From Nostoc sp. CHAB 5844 (GTDB lineage Bacteria; Cyanobacteriota; Cyanobacteriia; Cyanobacteriales; Nostocaceae), in the NCBI RefSeq assembly GCF_020829595.1, contig NZ_JAIVFW010000016.1, positions 60,646 through 124,645 on the forward strand: DNA of 64,000 nt, read 5' to 3'. The first letter of the stretch is position 1, and each line of letters opens with the position of its first letter. The position numbers were made by a program, and so were the translations under genes. This document shows, one piece after another, positions 46,254-55,271 of the stretch. The notes beneath the pieces are model-generated. The model made no database searches and had not been told where the DNA came from. It worked only from the letters and a program-made list of their open reading frames with translations.

Positions 46254-46739
46254 ATGACCAATTTAATTTTGCGTTTTGCTGAACCAGCTGATAGCAACGT
46301 ACTATTTCAATTAATTAAAGAGTTAGCTGAGTACGAGAAATTATCTCATGCCGTCACAGGAAATGTATCGGCACTCAGAGAGCATCTATTTGGTTCGCCA
46401 AAATATATCGAAGCAATCTTAGCAGAATATCAAGGTCAGGCTGTGGGCTTTGCCTTATTTTTGCATAACTATTCTACCTTTCTTACCAAGCCAGGAATTT
46501 ATCTTGAAGACTTGTTTGTTTTACCAGAGTATCGCCGACAAGGTATTGGGAAAGCACTGTTGATTAAACTAGCACAAATTGCTGTAGAGCGAAATTGCGG
46601 ACGCTTAGAGTGGAGTGTCCTCGATTGGAACGAGCCAGCACAAGCATTTTATCGTAGCATGGGAGCCACCATTTTAGATGATTGGCGAATTTGTCGCGTT
46701 ACAGAAGAAGCATTGACAAATTTGGCAGCTAAAAGTTAA
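46254..46739 (+). CDS. GNAT family N-acetyltransferase
   Basis: A 161-residue acetyltransferase with the acetyl-CoA-binding motif LPEYRRQGIGKALLIKLAQI (Q/R-x-x-G-x-G/A) and the YLEDLFVLPEY strand before it. It resembles the polyamine/diamine acetyltransferase (SAT-like) branch by its LEWSVLDWNEPAQAFYRSMG ending, so a polyamine or thialysine substrate is possible, but specificity is not shown. The short-repeat tract separates it from the sigma factor gene. Confidence 0.88.
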   Translation: MTNLILRFAEPADSNVLFQLIKELAEYEKLSHAVTGNVSALREHLFGSPKYIEAILAEYQGQAVGFALFLHNYSTFLTKPGIYLEDLFVLPEYRRQGIGKALLIKLAQIAVERNCGRLEWSVLDWNEPAQAFYRSMGATILDDWRICRVTEEALTNLAAKS

Positions 46740-47061
46740 ATATCTTAAAAATCTAACATTCAAAGACCTTGGTATTTTTGGGTTTCACTTTGTCCAACCC
46801 AATTTACAGCCGTAGCCAGATCTGTTACGACATTTTAAAAGTGTGAAAGATAGGAAGAGTAATACTTTTACCTCCTGCCTTCTGCCTCCCGCTATACATT
46901 TATTTTTCTCTCTTCAGAGTGATAGAAAAAGGTTAGACATGGCTGTTCAAAAGCATTGCAGCGAAGTTTTACAGCTTGTCTTTTGACTAAGATGATTTAA
47001 TCAACTGACAATTATGAATGATATCATCCGAAATTCACTTTGGTTTCAGAGAGAACACTCC
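46740..47061. other. Intergenic region upstream of petJ
   Basis: 322 bp with no gene. It contains the petJ leader and pyrimidine-rich stretches (TTTTACCTCCTGCCTTCTGC). No copper-responsive operator could be recognised. Confidence 0.45.
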
Positions 47062-47397
47062 ATGAAGAAAATTATTTCAGTTATGCTGTTAGGCATTGCT
47101 ATCTTCACATTTGCCTTCAGCACACCAGTTTTAGCAGCAGACACCGCCGATGGAGCTAAAGTATTTAGTGCTAGTTGTGCTGCTTGTCATGCAGGTGGGA
47201 AAAATTTAGTTCAAGCTAACAAGAACTTGAAAAAAGATGCTCTAGAAAAGTATGGCATGAACTCAGCAGAAGCCATTATTGCTCAAGTGACAAATGGTAA
47301 AAATGCCATGCCTGCTTTCAAAGGACGTTTAACAGCTGCTCAAATTGAAGATGTAGCGGCTTACGTACTAGGACAAGCAGAAAAAGACTGGAAGTAG
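47062..47397 (+). CDS. petJ: Cytochrome c6 (c553), soluble photosynthetic electron carrier
   Basis: The ATG at 47062 gives 111 residues with a signal peptide ([20 protein letters not shown], cleavage after VLA at 25). Mature protein begins [20 protein letters not shown] with the heme site C39-x-x-C42-H43 and a distal Met ligand in [13 protein letters not shown]. It carries electrons from cytochrome b6f to photosystem I or oxidase in the thylakoid lumen, replacing plastocyanin when copper is low. An upstream in-frame ATG at 47014 would add 16 residues before the signal peptide and is unlikely. Confidence 0.96.
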   Translation: MKKIISVMLLGIAIFTFAFSTPVLAADTADGAKVFSASCAACHAGGKNLVQANKNLKKDALEKYGMNSAEAIIAQVTNGKNAMPAFKGRLTAAQIEDVAAYVLGQAEKDWK

Positions 47398-47419
47398 ATT
47401 AGTATATATTCCTACAAAC

Positions 47420-47453
47420 TGCGGGGCTAATTGTCCCGCAAATCCTAATTTTT
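47420..47453 (+). terminator. Likely intrinsic terminator after petJ
   Basis: TGCGGGG (47420-47426) pairs with TCCCGCA (47434-47440), one G-U pair, around a 7-nt loop, and TTTTT follows at 47449-47453 after eight bases. It lies 23 bp past the petJ stop. The T tract is rather far, so strength is uncertain. Confidence 0.55.
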
Positions 47454-47475
47454 GCCGAAATTGTCGCTAATACTT

Positions 47476-48393
47476 ATGACTAATTTTTGGCGATTTTTAT
47501 TTAGCTTGCTGGTTGTGTTTCCTCTGACTTTTGCTACTCAGTTTTTGCCTGCATCACCTACATTGATTGCACAAAATATAGCGAGTGATGCTTTCAATTT
47601 AGGTGTAGTGCAGATGCAGCAAGGTAACTATGAGGAAGCCATAGTTTACTTCAACCAAGCAATTCAACAGCAAGAAAAAATTGTTGCTGCTTACAGTGAT
47701 CGCTGTCTTGCTTATCTTTATTTACAAGATTACCATCAAGCGATCGCTGATTGCACTCAAGCAATAAATTCTGCACCACATCATGTTGAAGCTTATCTCA
47801 ACCGAGGGTTAGCACATTACAGACAAGGTAATTATACTAGTGCGATTGACGATGATGATCAAGCGATCGCTCACAAACCTCATGATTTTCGCGCCTACTA
47901 TAATCGGGGTGTAGCTCATAACGCTCTAGGTGATCACATCTCGGCAATTACTGATTTTAATCTGGCATTAACGCAAATTCCGCAACTACCATATGTATTC
48001 TTGGCAGATATTTACAATGATAGAGGTTTAGCTCATTTTCAATTGCATAATTTAGCAGCAGCAATACACGACTTTGATTTAGCGATTCGTTTCAACGCTA
48101 ACGATTACAGAGCTTATTTTAACCTTGGTTGTGTGTGTGGTCGTAATGGAGACAACACAGGTGCTGTAAGTAACTTTTCTGAAGTTATTAGGCTAGATCC
48201 TAGTAATGCTCAAGCTTATCTTAATCGAGGCATAGCTCGGTATAATTTAGGATATCATCAAAGAGCGATCGCTGATTTAAACAAGGCATCTGAGTACTTT
48301 GAACACCAGAACCAAAAAGTTGCCTACGAGAAAACGATAGATTTACTCAAGCGCTGGCAACAACAAATCCAACTTGCAGTACAAGTAGCTTAA
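47476..48393 (+). CDS. Secreted tetratricopeptide-repeat protein
   Basis: From the ATG at 47476 (305 residues) the protein starts with a signal peptide (MTNFWRFLFSLLVVFPLTFA). It then contains six or seven TPR units, for example AFNLGVVQMQQGNYEEAIVY and AYLNRGLAHYRQGNYTSAID, running to about residue 285. TPR domains mediate protein-protein contacts. An upstream TTG at 47452 is less likely. Convergent with the lasso exporter gene. Partner unknown. Confidence 0.88.
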   Translation: MTNFWRFLFSLLVVFPLTFATQFLPASPTLIAQNIASDAFNLGVVQMQQGNYEEAIVYFNQAIQQQEKIVAAYSDRCLAYLYLQDYHQAIADCTQAINSAPHHVEAYLNRGLAHYRQGNYTSAIDDDDQAIAHKPHDFRAYYNRGVAHNALGDHISAITDFNLALTQIPQLPYVFLADIYNDRGLAHFQLHNLAAAIHDFDLAIRFNANDYRAYFNLGCVCGRNGDNTGAVSNFSEVIRLDPSNAQAYLNRGIARYNLGYHQRAIADLNKASEYFEHQNQKVAYEKTIDLLKRWQQQIQLAVQVA

Positions 48394-48421
48394 TTTCTAA
48401 AGTTCTCTTTCATTCTCCACA

Positions 48422-48454
48422 AAACTCAAGCTCGATAATGATGAGCTTGAGTTT
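48422..48454 (-). terminator. Stem-loop overlapping the stop codon of the lasso exporter gene, probable operon terminator
   Basis: AAACTCAAGCTC (48422-48433) pairs perfectly with GAGCTTGAGTTT (48443-48454) around a 9-nt loop. The minus-strand stop codon of the ABC transporter gene (48426-48428) lies in the 3' arm, and the stem is followed by a short T run. It also separates the convergent TPR gene, so it may end both transcripts. Confidence 0.6.
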
Positions 48455-50207
48455 CAAATAAATGTGCGTAAGTTCCTCTCAAATGTATCAGTTCCTCATG
48501 AGTGCCGCTTTCGACTATTTGCCCACGTTCCATCACGAAAATGCGGTCGGCCATTTTGACAGTTGATAAACGATGGCTAATTAGGATAGCAGCTTGATTT
48601 TTGATGAGTAGGCGAAATTTTTGGAATACCTCTTCTTCAGCTTTGGGATCTATTGCACTGGTAGGTTCATCCAAGATAATTATTTGAGAATTTCGCAGAA
48701 ATGCCCGTGCTAGGGCGATTTTCTGCCACTGACCAATACTGAGTTCTTCCCCTTGGTCAAATAACTTGCCCAGCATGGTGTTATAACCTTGAGGTAATTT
48801 AATAATGACTTCATGGGCAGCGGAGCGGTAAGCAGCTTGAGAAATGTTTTCATCATCTAAAGGTAAGTCAACATTGCCTAACCAAATGTTTTCCTGGGCT
48901 GTAAGATGATATTTGAAATAGTCTTGGAAAATAACGCTGATTTCTCGTCTCAAATCAGCGATCGCAAATTCGCGCAAGTCAATACCATCAACAGTGATAC
49001 TACCCCCAGTAGGGTCGTAGAGGCGACACAGAAGTTTAATGAGAGTAGTTTTGCCCGAACCATTTTCTCCCACTAAAGCAATCACTTCTCCTGGTTGGAT
49101 GGTCAGGCAAATATCTTTAAGTGCTTTGCGTGTGGTGGTAGCGTATTGGAAACTGACATGGTTAAACACAATCCCCTTTTGGATGGGTTGGGGAATTGGT
49201 TTGGGATGTAAGGGTTCGATTACCTTGGGTTTGAGATCAAGGAACTCGTAGAGGTACGTGAGAAACAAGTTCTGTTCATAGAGATTGGAAACCCCCCCTA
49301 ATATTCCCTCAAAGGCACTTTTTCCCTGCTTAAATGCTTGGTGATAGAGAGCTAAATCTCCGATAGTAAGAGTTCCCTTGACAGTTTGATAAATAATAAA
49401 ACCATAGGCAGCAAACATCACTATGCCTGCGATCGCTTGAGCAGTTAAGTTAGCAATAGACCTATGCTTGGCAATAGTAAAGCTTTCTTTATATAACTGC
49501 GATCGCAACTGGTGAAACCGCCTACTAAAGAGTAAACCTAAATTAAACAAACGAATTTCTTTAGCGGTTCTATCGCTGGTGAGCAGCGCACTGTAGTAGC
49601 CAGCACGTCGCCTGATTGGTGTGCGTTCTCGCTCCCATTGGTACATGACCTTGGCGTATTTTAACCGCACAAATATAGAAGGGATAGCGATGACGAACAA
49701 AACTCCAGCAATTCCCCAATGGTATGAAAGCAGCAAACCCACCACTGCTATCAGAGAAATGCTGTTTTGAGCAATCTGGCTCAACTGATTCACAATTTGG
49801 GTGGGTCGCTCTGGCGCTTCTCTTTGCGCCCGTTGCAGCTTATCGTAGTACTCTGCATCCTCGTAGTATTCTAAGTCCACCTCAATCGATTTGGCATGGA
49901 GAATGCTTTCCATGTAGTCTGTCACTCGCTGCGCTTGGAGGGTGCTAATGAGATTAGCAGATGAATCGCACAGGGACGTGATTAGAGTCACAGCACCAAC
50001 ACAGGCAAGCAGTAGCATTACCTGACCAAAGGCTACTTGCTGACTAGCAGTAGTGAGGCTGTTAGAAACTGCATCTACCACTAACTTGGTAAGATAAAGC
50101 GATGCTAGGGGTAGTATACCCTGCAAAAGAATCAGCGTACTTTTTGCAACAGTTAATCCTGGCGCACTTTGCCAGACAAAAAATATAGCACGCTTAATTT
50201 TCAGCAT
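48426..50207 (-). CDS. ABC transporter of the lasso peptide cluster (D protein)
   Basis: A 593-residue half exporter: membrane domain about 15-320, then ATPase with Walker A IALVGENGSGKTTLIKLLCR, signature LSIGQWQKIALARAFLR (Q-loop and W after SIGQ, as in lasso D proteins such as McjD), and Walker B IIILDEPTSAIDPK. There is no N-terminal C39 peptidase. It ends the operon and its start overlaps the upstream oxygenase gene by 14 bp. Likely exports the mature lasso peptides and may confer immunity. Confidence 0.9.
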   Translation of the reverse strand: MLKIKRAIFFVWQSAPGLTVAKSTLILLQGILPLASLYLTKLVVDAVSNSLTTASQQVAFGQVMLLLACVGAVTLITSLCDSSANLISTLQAQRVTDYMESILHAKSIEVDLEYYEDAEYYDKLQRAQREAPERPTQIVNQLSQIAQNSISLIAVVGLLLSYHWGIAGVLFVIAIPSIFVRLKYAKVMYQWERERTPIRRRAGYYSALLTSDRTAKEIRLFNLGLLFSRRFHQLRSQLYKESFTIAKHRSIANLTAQAIAGIVMFAAYGFIIYQTVKGTLTIGDLALYHQAFKQGKSAFEGILGGVSNLYEQNLFLTYLYEFLDLKPKVIEPLHPKPIPQPIQKGIVFNHVSFQYATTTRKALKDICLTIQPGEVIALVGENGSGKTTLIKLLCRLYDPTGGSITVDGIDLREFAIADLRREISVIFQDYFKYHLTAQENIWLGNVDLPLDDENISQAAYRSAAHEVIIKLPQGYNTMLGKLFDQGEELSIGQWQKIALARAFLRNSQIIILDEPTSAIDPKAEEEVFQKFRLLIKNQAAILISHRLSTVKMADRIFVMERGQIVESGTHEELIHLRGTYAHLFETQAHHYRA

Positions 50208-51393
50208 TGAGGCGATCGATTGTCAGAAATCCTTCTTGAATGAATTTTGTTGCTAAGTCAATTCTGCCTTCGTCAGTGATTAAGCCACCTATATCTTTGA
50301 CAGCGAAGGATTGTGATTGCAACAATGTCTTAATCGAGTGTGAGACGAACAAAGGAAATTCTAATTTTTTATCGTAAAATTTGAAGTATACTTTTTCGTT
50401 ATCGTTATCAATCTTGAAGAGAATATTTTCTCGTCTAGACAGGATTGAATTCAAATTTAGCTGATTAATTTGAATGGAGTCTTTAAAGCGATTTTGATCT
50501 TCTGAGCGTTTACTAGACATATACTGGTCAAATTTTATTGACCGTAGCTCATCAACATTCAAATCATTCATTAAACCCTGAACGAGCTTGTAAAACTCTT
50601 CTTTAAACTGCTGCTGGCGATATTCACCTGTTAAGGCATTTGGTATAGCTTTTCTAAATTCAGGCTTTTCTTCAGCTAAGTTAGCAAGTTCTTGCAAAAG
50701 TTCAAACCAATAATTAGGATGTAAACCTAATGTAATATGAACTGAAGCAGTATTTGTTGTCGATGCGTCATGTACCAAGCCTCTAGGTATATATAATAAG
50801 TCTCCTGGCTTGAGTTCTACTTCAAATGTTGGTTTACCTAATTCATATTTATCTTTGTACTTGTGATGAGGTAACTTTTGTGAAGGCAGTTCTACAGGTG
50901 TGTTGTATAAACGCCAAATTTTCGTTCCTGTAGTTTGTAAAATAAAAACATCGTGATCGTCGTAGTGAGGCTCAAAACCCTGGGCATTATGTGGTGTAAT
51001 ATAAATGTTGAATTGTAATCTAATTTTCAGTTCGTGTTCTAGATCGCTACAGTAGTTAATTAATTTGAGAATTGAGCGATCGCCACCATTAATAATTAAA
51101 GTGTTTCCTTGATTAAATAAACTGAACAGCGTGTCGTTGTTAACAATAGATGAGTTTCTATGTGACCATTTATAAGCTGCTATTTCATCACCGTTATTAA
51201 CTACTCGAAGATGAGAGCTTGGTATGTTTTTATTTTGGAAGAATAAGTCAATGTCATCCGCATTAAGAATAGCATCATAGTAATCTGGTTGGGTTCTGGG
51301 TATGTAAAAGTACTGTTTCTCGTAATAAGTTTGAAAGAACTCTTCGATGGTATTGGGAGAAATTAAACTGGTAAATTTGTGGTTTATATTCAT
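50194..51393 (-). CDS. JmjC/cupin-like 2-oxoglutarate, Fe(II) oxygenase in the lasso cluster
   Basis: A 399-residue protein of the ribosomal-oxygenase (RoxA/NO66/MINA53-like) cupin family. The metal triad is visible: H143 and D145 in GFEPHYDDHDVFIL and H208 in LLYIPRGLVHDA. Cofactor-binding Lys/Arg are likely in the HDVFILQTTGTKIWRLY stretch. The C-terminal about 150 residues resemble the dimerisation and winged-helix parts of this family. Such enzymes hydroxylate Arg or His side chains of proteins. Its place between a lasso precursor gene and the exporter gene, with an overlap, suggests it hydroxylates the lasso peptide; that is inference. Confidence 0.85.
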   Translation of the reverse strand: MNINHKFTSLISPNTIEEFFQTYYEKQYFYIPRTQPDYYDAILNADDIDLFFQNKNIPSSHLRVVNNGDEIAAYKWSHRNSSIVNNDTLFSLFNQGNTLIINGGDRSILKLINYCSDLEHELKIRLQFNIYITPHNAQGFEPHYDDHDVFILQTTGTKIWRLYNTPVELPSQKLPHHKYKDKYELGKPTFEVELKPGDLLYIPRGLVHDASTTNTASVHITLGLHPNYWFELLQELANLAEEKPEFRKAIPNALTGEYRQQQFKEEFYKLVQGLMNDLNVDELRSIKFDQYMSSKRSEDQNRFKDSIQINQLNLNSILSRRENILFKIDNDNEKVYFKFYDKKLEFPLFVSHSIKTLLQSQSFAVKDIGGLITDEGRIDLATKFIQEGFLTIDRLNAEN

Positions 51394-51570
51394 CTTTATT
51401 TACTGAGAACAACAAATTATTAGTTAACTCTCGTGTGTCAGAGGCTATTTATAATCGATAGTAGTGGCGTGGTACGACTAAAGTGATGCGTTATTTGGAT
51501 GAAATAAACCGCTTATATACGGATTTTATTAATATAACATTTTAGCCTTGCCATGCCACTAGTAGAGTGA

Positions 51571-51816
51571 CTAATCTGCCAGGCTATCATTGTTATTGGA
51601 TGTAGTATTCCCAAATCCATCAGGATCAGAACCCGAATTGTTGTTATCTCTTCGGATAGGTCGATCTCTATCTGAAGCCGCGTTGTTATTTTGTGAGCCT
51701 CCTACGTTATTAGTATTTCCCAAAGCATCACCACGGCTTCCATTTGAAGATGATGTCAACAGTTTCATAGTTCCGTATTTTTTAAGGCTTGGTTGCTCAT
51801 AGAAAAGTTTTAGCAT
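51571..51816 (-). CDS. Lasso peptide precursor 1 (A protein)
   Basis: The ATG at 51816 is preceded by GGAG at the correct distance and gives 81 residues; the earlier ATG at 51828 is less likely. The leader MLKLFYEQPSLKKYGTMKL contains Y6-x-x-P9-x-L11-x3-G15 and T21, the lasso leader consensus YxxPxLxxxGxxxxxT. Cleavage after the residue following T21 leaves core S1-S-N-G-S-R-G-D8, a candidate eight-residue ring closed between the amino group of Ser1 and Asp8. The core then runs a further 51 residues rich in Asn, Asp, Gly and Arg. Two further copies of the pattern are not seen inside it. Confidence 0.8.
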   Translation of the reverse strand: MLKLFYEQPSLKKYGTMKLLTSSSNGSRGDALGNTNNVGGSQNNNAASDRDRPIRRDNNNSGSDPDGFGNTTSNNNDSLAD

Positions 51817-51850
51817 CTTGTTCTCCATGTTTTATGTTTAGAATTCCAAT

Positions 51851-52777
51851 TTACCTGAAAATTAGTGTAACCTCTTCTCCTACCTTCTCTTCAACCCAAG
51901 TAATTAAATCTTTCAACATCCTAAAATCTTTGGGATTCTCCAGCTTCCAAATATCAAATTGATTAGCTAATTGAATACACTGCTTAAAATGCTGCTCAAG
52001 TGCTACACCTTCCAAAAGTCCACTTGGTAATGGAAAGAAACGTGCAAGTGCAAGAAAAGCTTCAGTTCCTAACATTTTAGTAATCTTAAATTCTACTCCT
52101 TCTTCGATAATAAAAATGTGAGCAAGAGAAAACGCTTTATCGGGAAATTTTTCTTTGTTTTGAATGATACGTTTTCTTGAACCTGAGAACAAAGGTGATA
52201 AACTTGATTGCTTATAACCCAGTCCTTGGACTGTCGCAGGCCAGATTTTTATCTGTGGAAAAGCAGGATAAACCATCGCTTTACCTGTTGAATTCAAGGA
52301 GATGGCGACCATATCATCGCCTAAAACTGTATAGCCACACTGAGCAAAAGCAGCAGCAGTTGTAGATTTACCAGCACCAGGACACCCAGCAAAAATGACA
52401 ACCTGTTCGCCTATTTTTACTGCACTTGCATGAATGAGAAATAAACCTCTTTGATAAAGAATTAAGCCCAAGGCTTCGCTCAATATATACAGGTTTAATA
52501 ATTGTGGGTCAATTTCATCAGAGTCAGAGTCAACGATGAGCGTAGTGCCATTTTTAGCTAATAGTGTTGCGACTCCTGGCCATTTTATGTAGGCTTCTTG
52601 AGTGTTACCACTGAATAGGGCTTCAATTCCTTGGCGTTGTATTGATGTTGGTTCTAAATAGGGTGGGTTAAGTTTGCCTTTTTCGATGTAAATGTCTGTT
52701 TTGTTTTCTCCTTGTAGTAATTCATGAAGAGGAAAATCAGAACGAATATTTAAATCATAGGCTTTGTAAAATGACAT
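51851..52777 (-). CDS. HPr kinase/HprK-like kinase of the lasso cluster
   Basis: A 308-residue protein with Walker A GCPGAGKSTTAAAFA (about 136-150) and LGDDMVAI, as in HprK-family kinases. In other lasso clusters such kinases phosphorylate the precursor (the ThcoK/PadeK type). It lies between two precursor genes, 34 bp before precursor 1. The domain lacks an obvious HPr-binding C-terminal helix pattern. Role in modifying a Ser of the cores is inferred; neither core ends in Ser. Confidence 0.82.
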   Translation of the reverse strand: MSFYKAYDLNIRSDFPLHELLQGENKTDIYIEKGKLNPPYLEPTSIQRQGIEALFSGNTQEAYIKWPGVATLLAKNGTTLIVDSDSDEIDPQLLNLYILSEALGLILYQRGLFLIHASAVKIGEQVVIFAGCPGAGKSTTAAAFAQCGYTVLGDDMVAISLNSTGKAMVYPAFPQIKIWPATVQGLGYKQSSLSPLFSGSRKRIIQNKEKFPDKAFSLAHIFIIEEGVEFKITKMLGTEAFLALARFFPLPSGLLEGVALEQHFKQCIQLANQFDIWKLENPKDFRMLKDLITWVEEKVGEEVTLIFR

Positions 52778-52807
52778 AATAATTGCTAAATTTTTCTTTT
52801 TTCAGGC

Positions 52808-52927
52808 GTAGGTTGGGGAGCCACTGCGTTGTGCGGGTTTCCCGACTTGAAGCAAGTGGCGTTTGATGAAGGAAACTCAACATTATCGAGATTTTGTTGG
52901 GTTTCGCTATCGCTCCACCCAACCTAC
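52808..52927. repeat. Composite dispersed repeat inside the lasso operon
   Basis: GTAGGTTGGG (52808-52817) and CCCAACCTAC (52918-52927) are inverted repeats framing about 100 bp. The right part, GTTGGGTTTCGCTATCGCTC and CACCCAAC, is a common cyanobacterial repeat; the left part has the CGACTTGAAGCAAGTGGCG unit also seen near 18370 and 27390. It sits between precursor 2 and the kinase gene. Confidence 0.75.
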
Positions 52928-52977
52928 TGTTTTTCCGGCTAACTTTATTTTGTTGTTAATTCCTTCACAAAAGAGAA

Positions 52978-53181
52978 TTAATCTCTTCTACTATCATCTA
53001 CATTACTATTAGTTAGATCAGTATTCCTACCAGGAATACCCGGACCACTTGTGTTCTCATTGAGTGATCTTCCCGTACCACTATTAGCAATGGAATCACC
53101 ACCACTACCAGCTGATGCATGGGTTAAATTTTTCATTGTTCCGTAGTTTGTGATTTTAGGTTGCTCGTAGGAAAGTTTCAT
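52978..53181 (-). CDS. Lasso peptide precursor 2 (A protein)
   Basis: A 67-residue precursor with a good ribosome-binding site (AAGGAG, seven bases before ATG). The leader MKLSYEQPKITNYGTMKNLT has Y5-x-x-P8-x-I10-x3-G14 and T20. Cleavage after H21 gives the core A1-S-A-G-S-G-G-D8, so an eight-residue macrolactam Ala1-Asp8 is predicted, consistent with precursor 1. The remaining tail to residue 46 of the core is rich in Ser, Asn, Gly and Arg and ends DDSRRD. Confidence 0.82.
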   Translation of the reverse strand: MKLSYEQPKITNYGTMKNLTHASAGSGGDSIANSGTGRSLNENTSGPGIPGRNTDLTNSNVDDSRRD

Positions 53182-53231
53182 TTTTTGGCTCCTTAATTAA
53201 TGTTATTTAGTGAAACAATTACAGCCAAGAG

Positions 53232-55259
53232 TTAATTTTTTGCTTGACTTAACCACATCGACAGGAAAATTGCACAAGCAATCAACCTAGCCCTACGTCT
53301 CCTCTGCAACCAAGGAGTCGCAGAGTTTGAAAATTCTTGGTACTCTTGATATAAAGCATTAGTGTTTACATATTGGGATAAATGTAACTGTTTTTCTAAC
53401 AACAAATTTTCAACCAACTTTCGTTCACCACTTTCCATTCCTGGAACTATAAACCCATAAAAATCTACCTTACTGCCACGATGGCGAACTTCTTCAGGCA
53501 AAATATCCTTCATTGCCCGACGCATTACACCTCGCCCAAAACCATTGCAGAACTTCAAGTGTGCTGGCACTGCTAAACACAATTCAACCAGTCTTTTATC
53601 CAAAAAAGGATGGCGGGGTTCTATTGCCAAAGCTGAACTAATCGCATCAATTTGCTCAGTACCTTCTAGCAAATTACCTGATGTTATCCCGCGATAATGG
53701 TTTAAATATTCAGATGATAAATAATCAAATTGATATGAAAATTCTTTTTGCAATAAATTATTTAAGTTTGTTTGATGAGCAAAATCCATATTAATAAATG
53801 AATTATGCAATTGCCATTTTAATTGGCGTATATTGTGATATATACTTCTAGCTATCAAATGAAGCAATTTATGAGTAGAAAAAGACCAATGATGAGAAAC
53901 TCCATAAATAGCTTGCACATATTTTTTTAAATTCAAACTTTTTGCTAATTCTTTTATATAAGGAAAAACATATTCATATAATTCAAATTCAATCTCTTTT
54001 TTCAAAGAACTATCTGACTCATCTTTTTTGTAGTCAAAACGTGCTGCAACAATCTTTTTTAGATGACTCCACTCTCCTAACTCGATTAATTCGTTGGGAT
54101 AATCTTGACCATGAGAAATAATCGTATCTCCGTCATGACCAGTTAATATCACTCTTGCACCTTGTTGCTGGACTGACTGTATAATCGTCAACAAAATTGC
54201 AGGTGTTGGCATCTGCACGGGTTGGTCTAACCAAGGAGTTACTGTTTGAGCGGAACCAATTGGACTACTCACTTGACCAATATGATGTTTAAACCCTCCC
54301 TGCGCTAGAACCGTATCGACATAAGCTTTTTCATCAGTAGAAGGTACACCACAGTCAGCGTAAACTGTTAGTAACTCAGCTTCGGGGTTTTGTTGTTTTA
54401 AAAGATTCCGCGCCACACAGCTAACAGAAGAAGAATCCAAACCACCACTGAGAGTTGATGCAATTGGATACGCACTACGTAAACGACAAGCTATAGCTTC
54501 TGTAAATCTCTCTCGAAAAGCCTCTACATAATCACTCTCAGACTTCAACACCTGTTGAATTTTCTTAGCTTCTGCATCCAAATCCCAGTAAGACTTGCAT
54601 TCCATCCCTCTCTCACTTATTTCCATCCAGTGAGCAGGAAGAAGACGCAGAATATCCTGGTAAAACGTATCTGGTTTTAACTGAGCAAAACCACTTAACT
54701 GGCACAGATAAATCCCAACTTTCGCTTCATTAATCTTTCGAGGTACTGTATCTAAACATAAAAGACCTTTAATTTCGGAAGCAAAAGCAAAGAGTTTCCC
54801 AGGTTGATAGTAATAATAAAAAGGCTTCACCCCCATGTGGTCTCTGGCACAAAATAGTACCTTCTTTCGCTGATCCCAGATAGCAAAGGCAAAGTCACCT
54901 ATTAGTTTTTTGGGACATTGCTGACCCCATTCTTTATAAGCAGCTAAAATTAACTGGCTATCCGTAATTTTCTCTGCTAGATGGTCGTTGAAACTCAGTG
55001 CAGAGATGAGTTCATCTCGGTTATCAATACGAGCATCTGCTGTCAGGACAAAATTACCTGTTTGGTCAACCAGAGGTAGTTTTTCTAGTAAAGATTCCGG
55101 TGTAGTCCATAGCATTCGATGTCCCAGTCCAACAGAACTTTCGTACCAGATATCTGCTCCATCTGAACCTCGATGTGCCAAGATATCCACCATGCGTTCT
55201 AGATTTTCTAAGGCAACTGGACACTTATTAAGGTTGTAAATGCCTATAATACCGCTCAA
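53232..55259 (-). CDS. Lasso peptide macrolactam cyclase (asparagine synthetase homologue, C protein)
   Basis: A 675-residue asparagine-synthetase-like protein. The N-terminal glutaminase-like domain (MSGIIGIYNLNKCPVALENL) lacks the nucleophilic Cys2, replaced by Ser, as in lasso C proteins. The synthetase domain has the ATP pyrophosphatase loop STLSGGLDSSSVSCVARNLL (about 264-283). In lasso biosynthesis this enzyme activates the ring-acceptor Asp or Glu and joins it to the N-terminus. It follows a 212-residue membrane protein gene by 12 bp and precedes precursor 2. Confidence 0.93.
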   Translation of the reverse strand: MSGIIGIYNLNKCPVALENLERMVDILAHRGSDGADIWYESSVGLGHRMLWTTPESLLEKLPLVDQTGNFVLTADARIDNRDELISALSFNDHLAEKITDSQLILAAYKEWGQQCPKKLIGDFAFAIWDQRKKVLFCARDHMGVKPFYYYYQPGKLFAFASEIKGLLCLDTVPRKINEAKVGIYLCQLSGFAQLKPDTFYQDILRLLPAHWMEISERGMECKSYWDLDAEAKKIQQVLKSESDYVEAFRERFTEAIACRLRSAYPIASTLSGGLDSSSVSCVARNLLKQQNPEAELLTVYADCGVPSTDEKAYVDTVLAQGGFKHHIGQVSSPIGSAQTVTPWLDQPVQMPTPAILLTIIQSVQQQGARVILTGHDGDTIISHGQDYPNELIELGEWSHLKKIVAARFDYKKDESDSSLKKEIEFELYEYVFPYIKELAKSLNLKKYVQAIYGVSHHWSFSTHKLLHLIARSIYHNIRQLKWQLHNSFINMDFAHQTNLNNLLQKEFSYQFDYLSSEYLNHYRGITSGNLLEGTEQIDAISSALAIEPRHPFLDKRLVELCLAVPAHLKFCNGFGRGVMRRAMKDILPEEVRHRGSKVDFYGFIVPGMESGERKLVENLLLEKQLHLSQYVNTNALYQEYQEFSNSATPWLQRRRRARLIACAIFLSMWLSQAKN

Positions 55260-55271
55260 TTTTCACCTCCT

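Noticed and set aside
48426..50207. The ABC transporter as exporter for the double-glycine peptide
   Set aside because: It has no N-terminal C39 peptidase domain and is embedded in the lasso operon, so it fits the lasso D role better.
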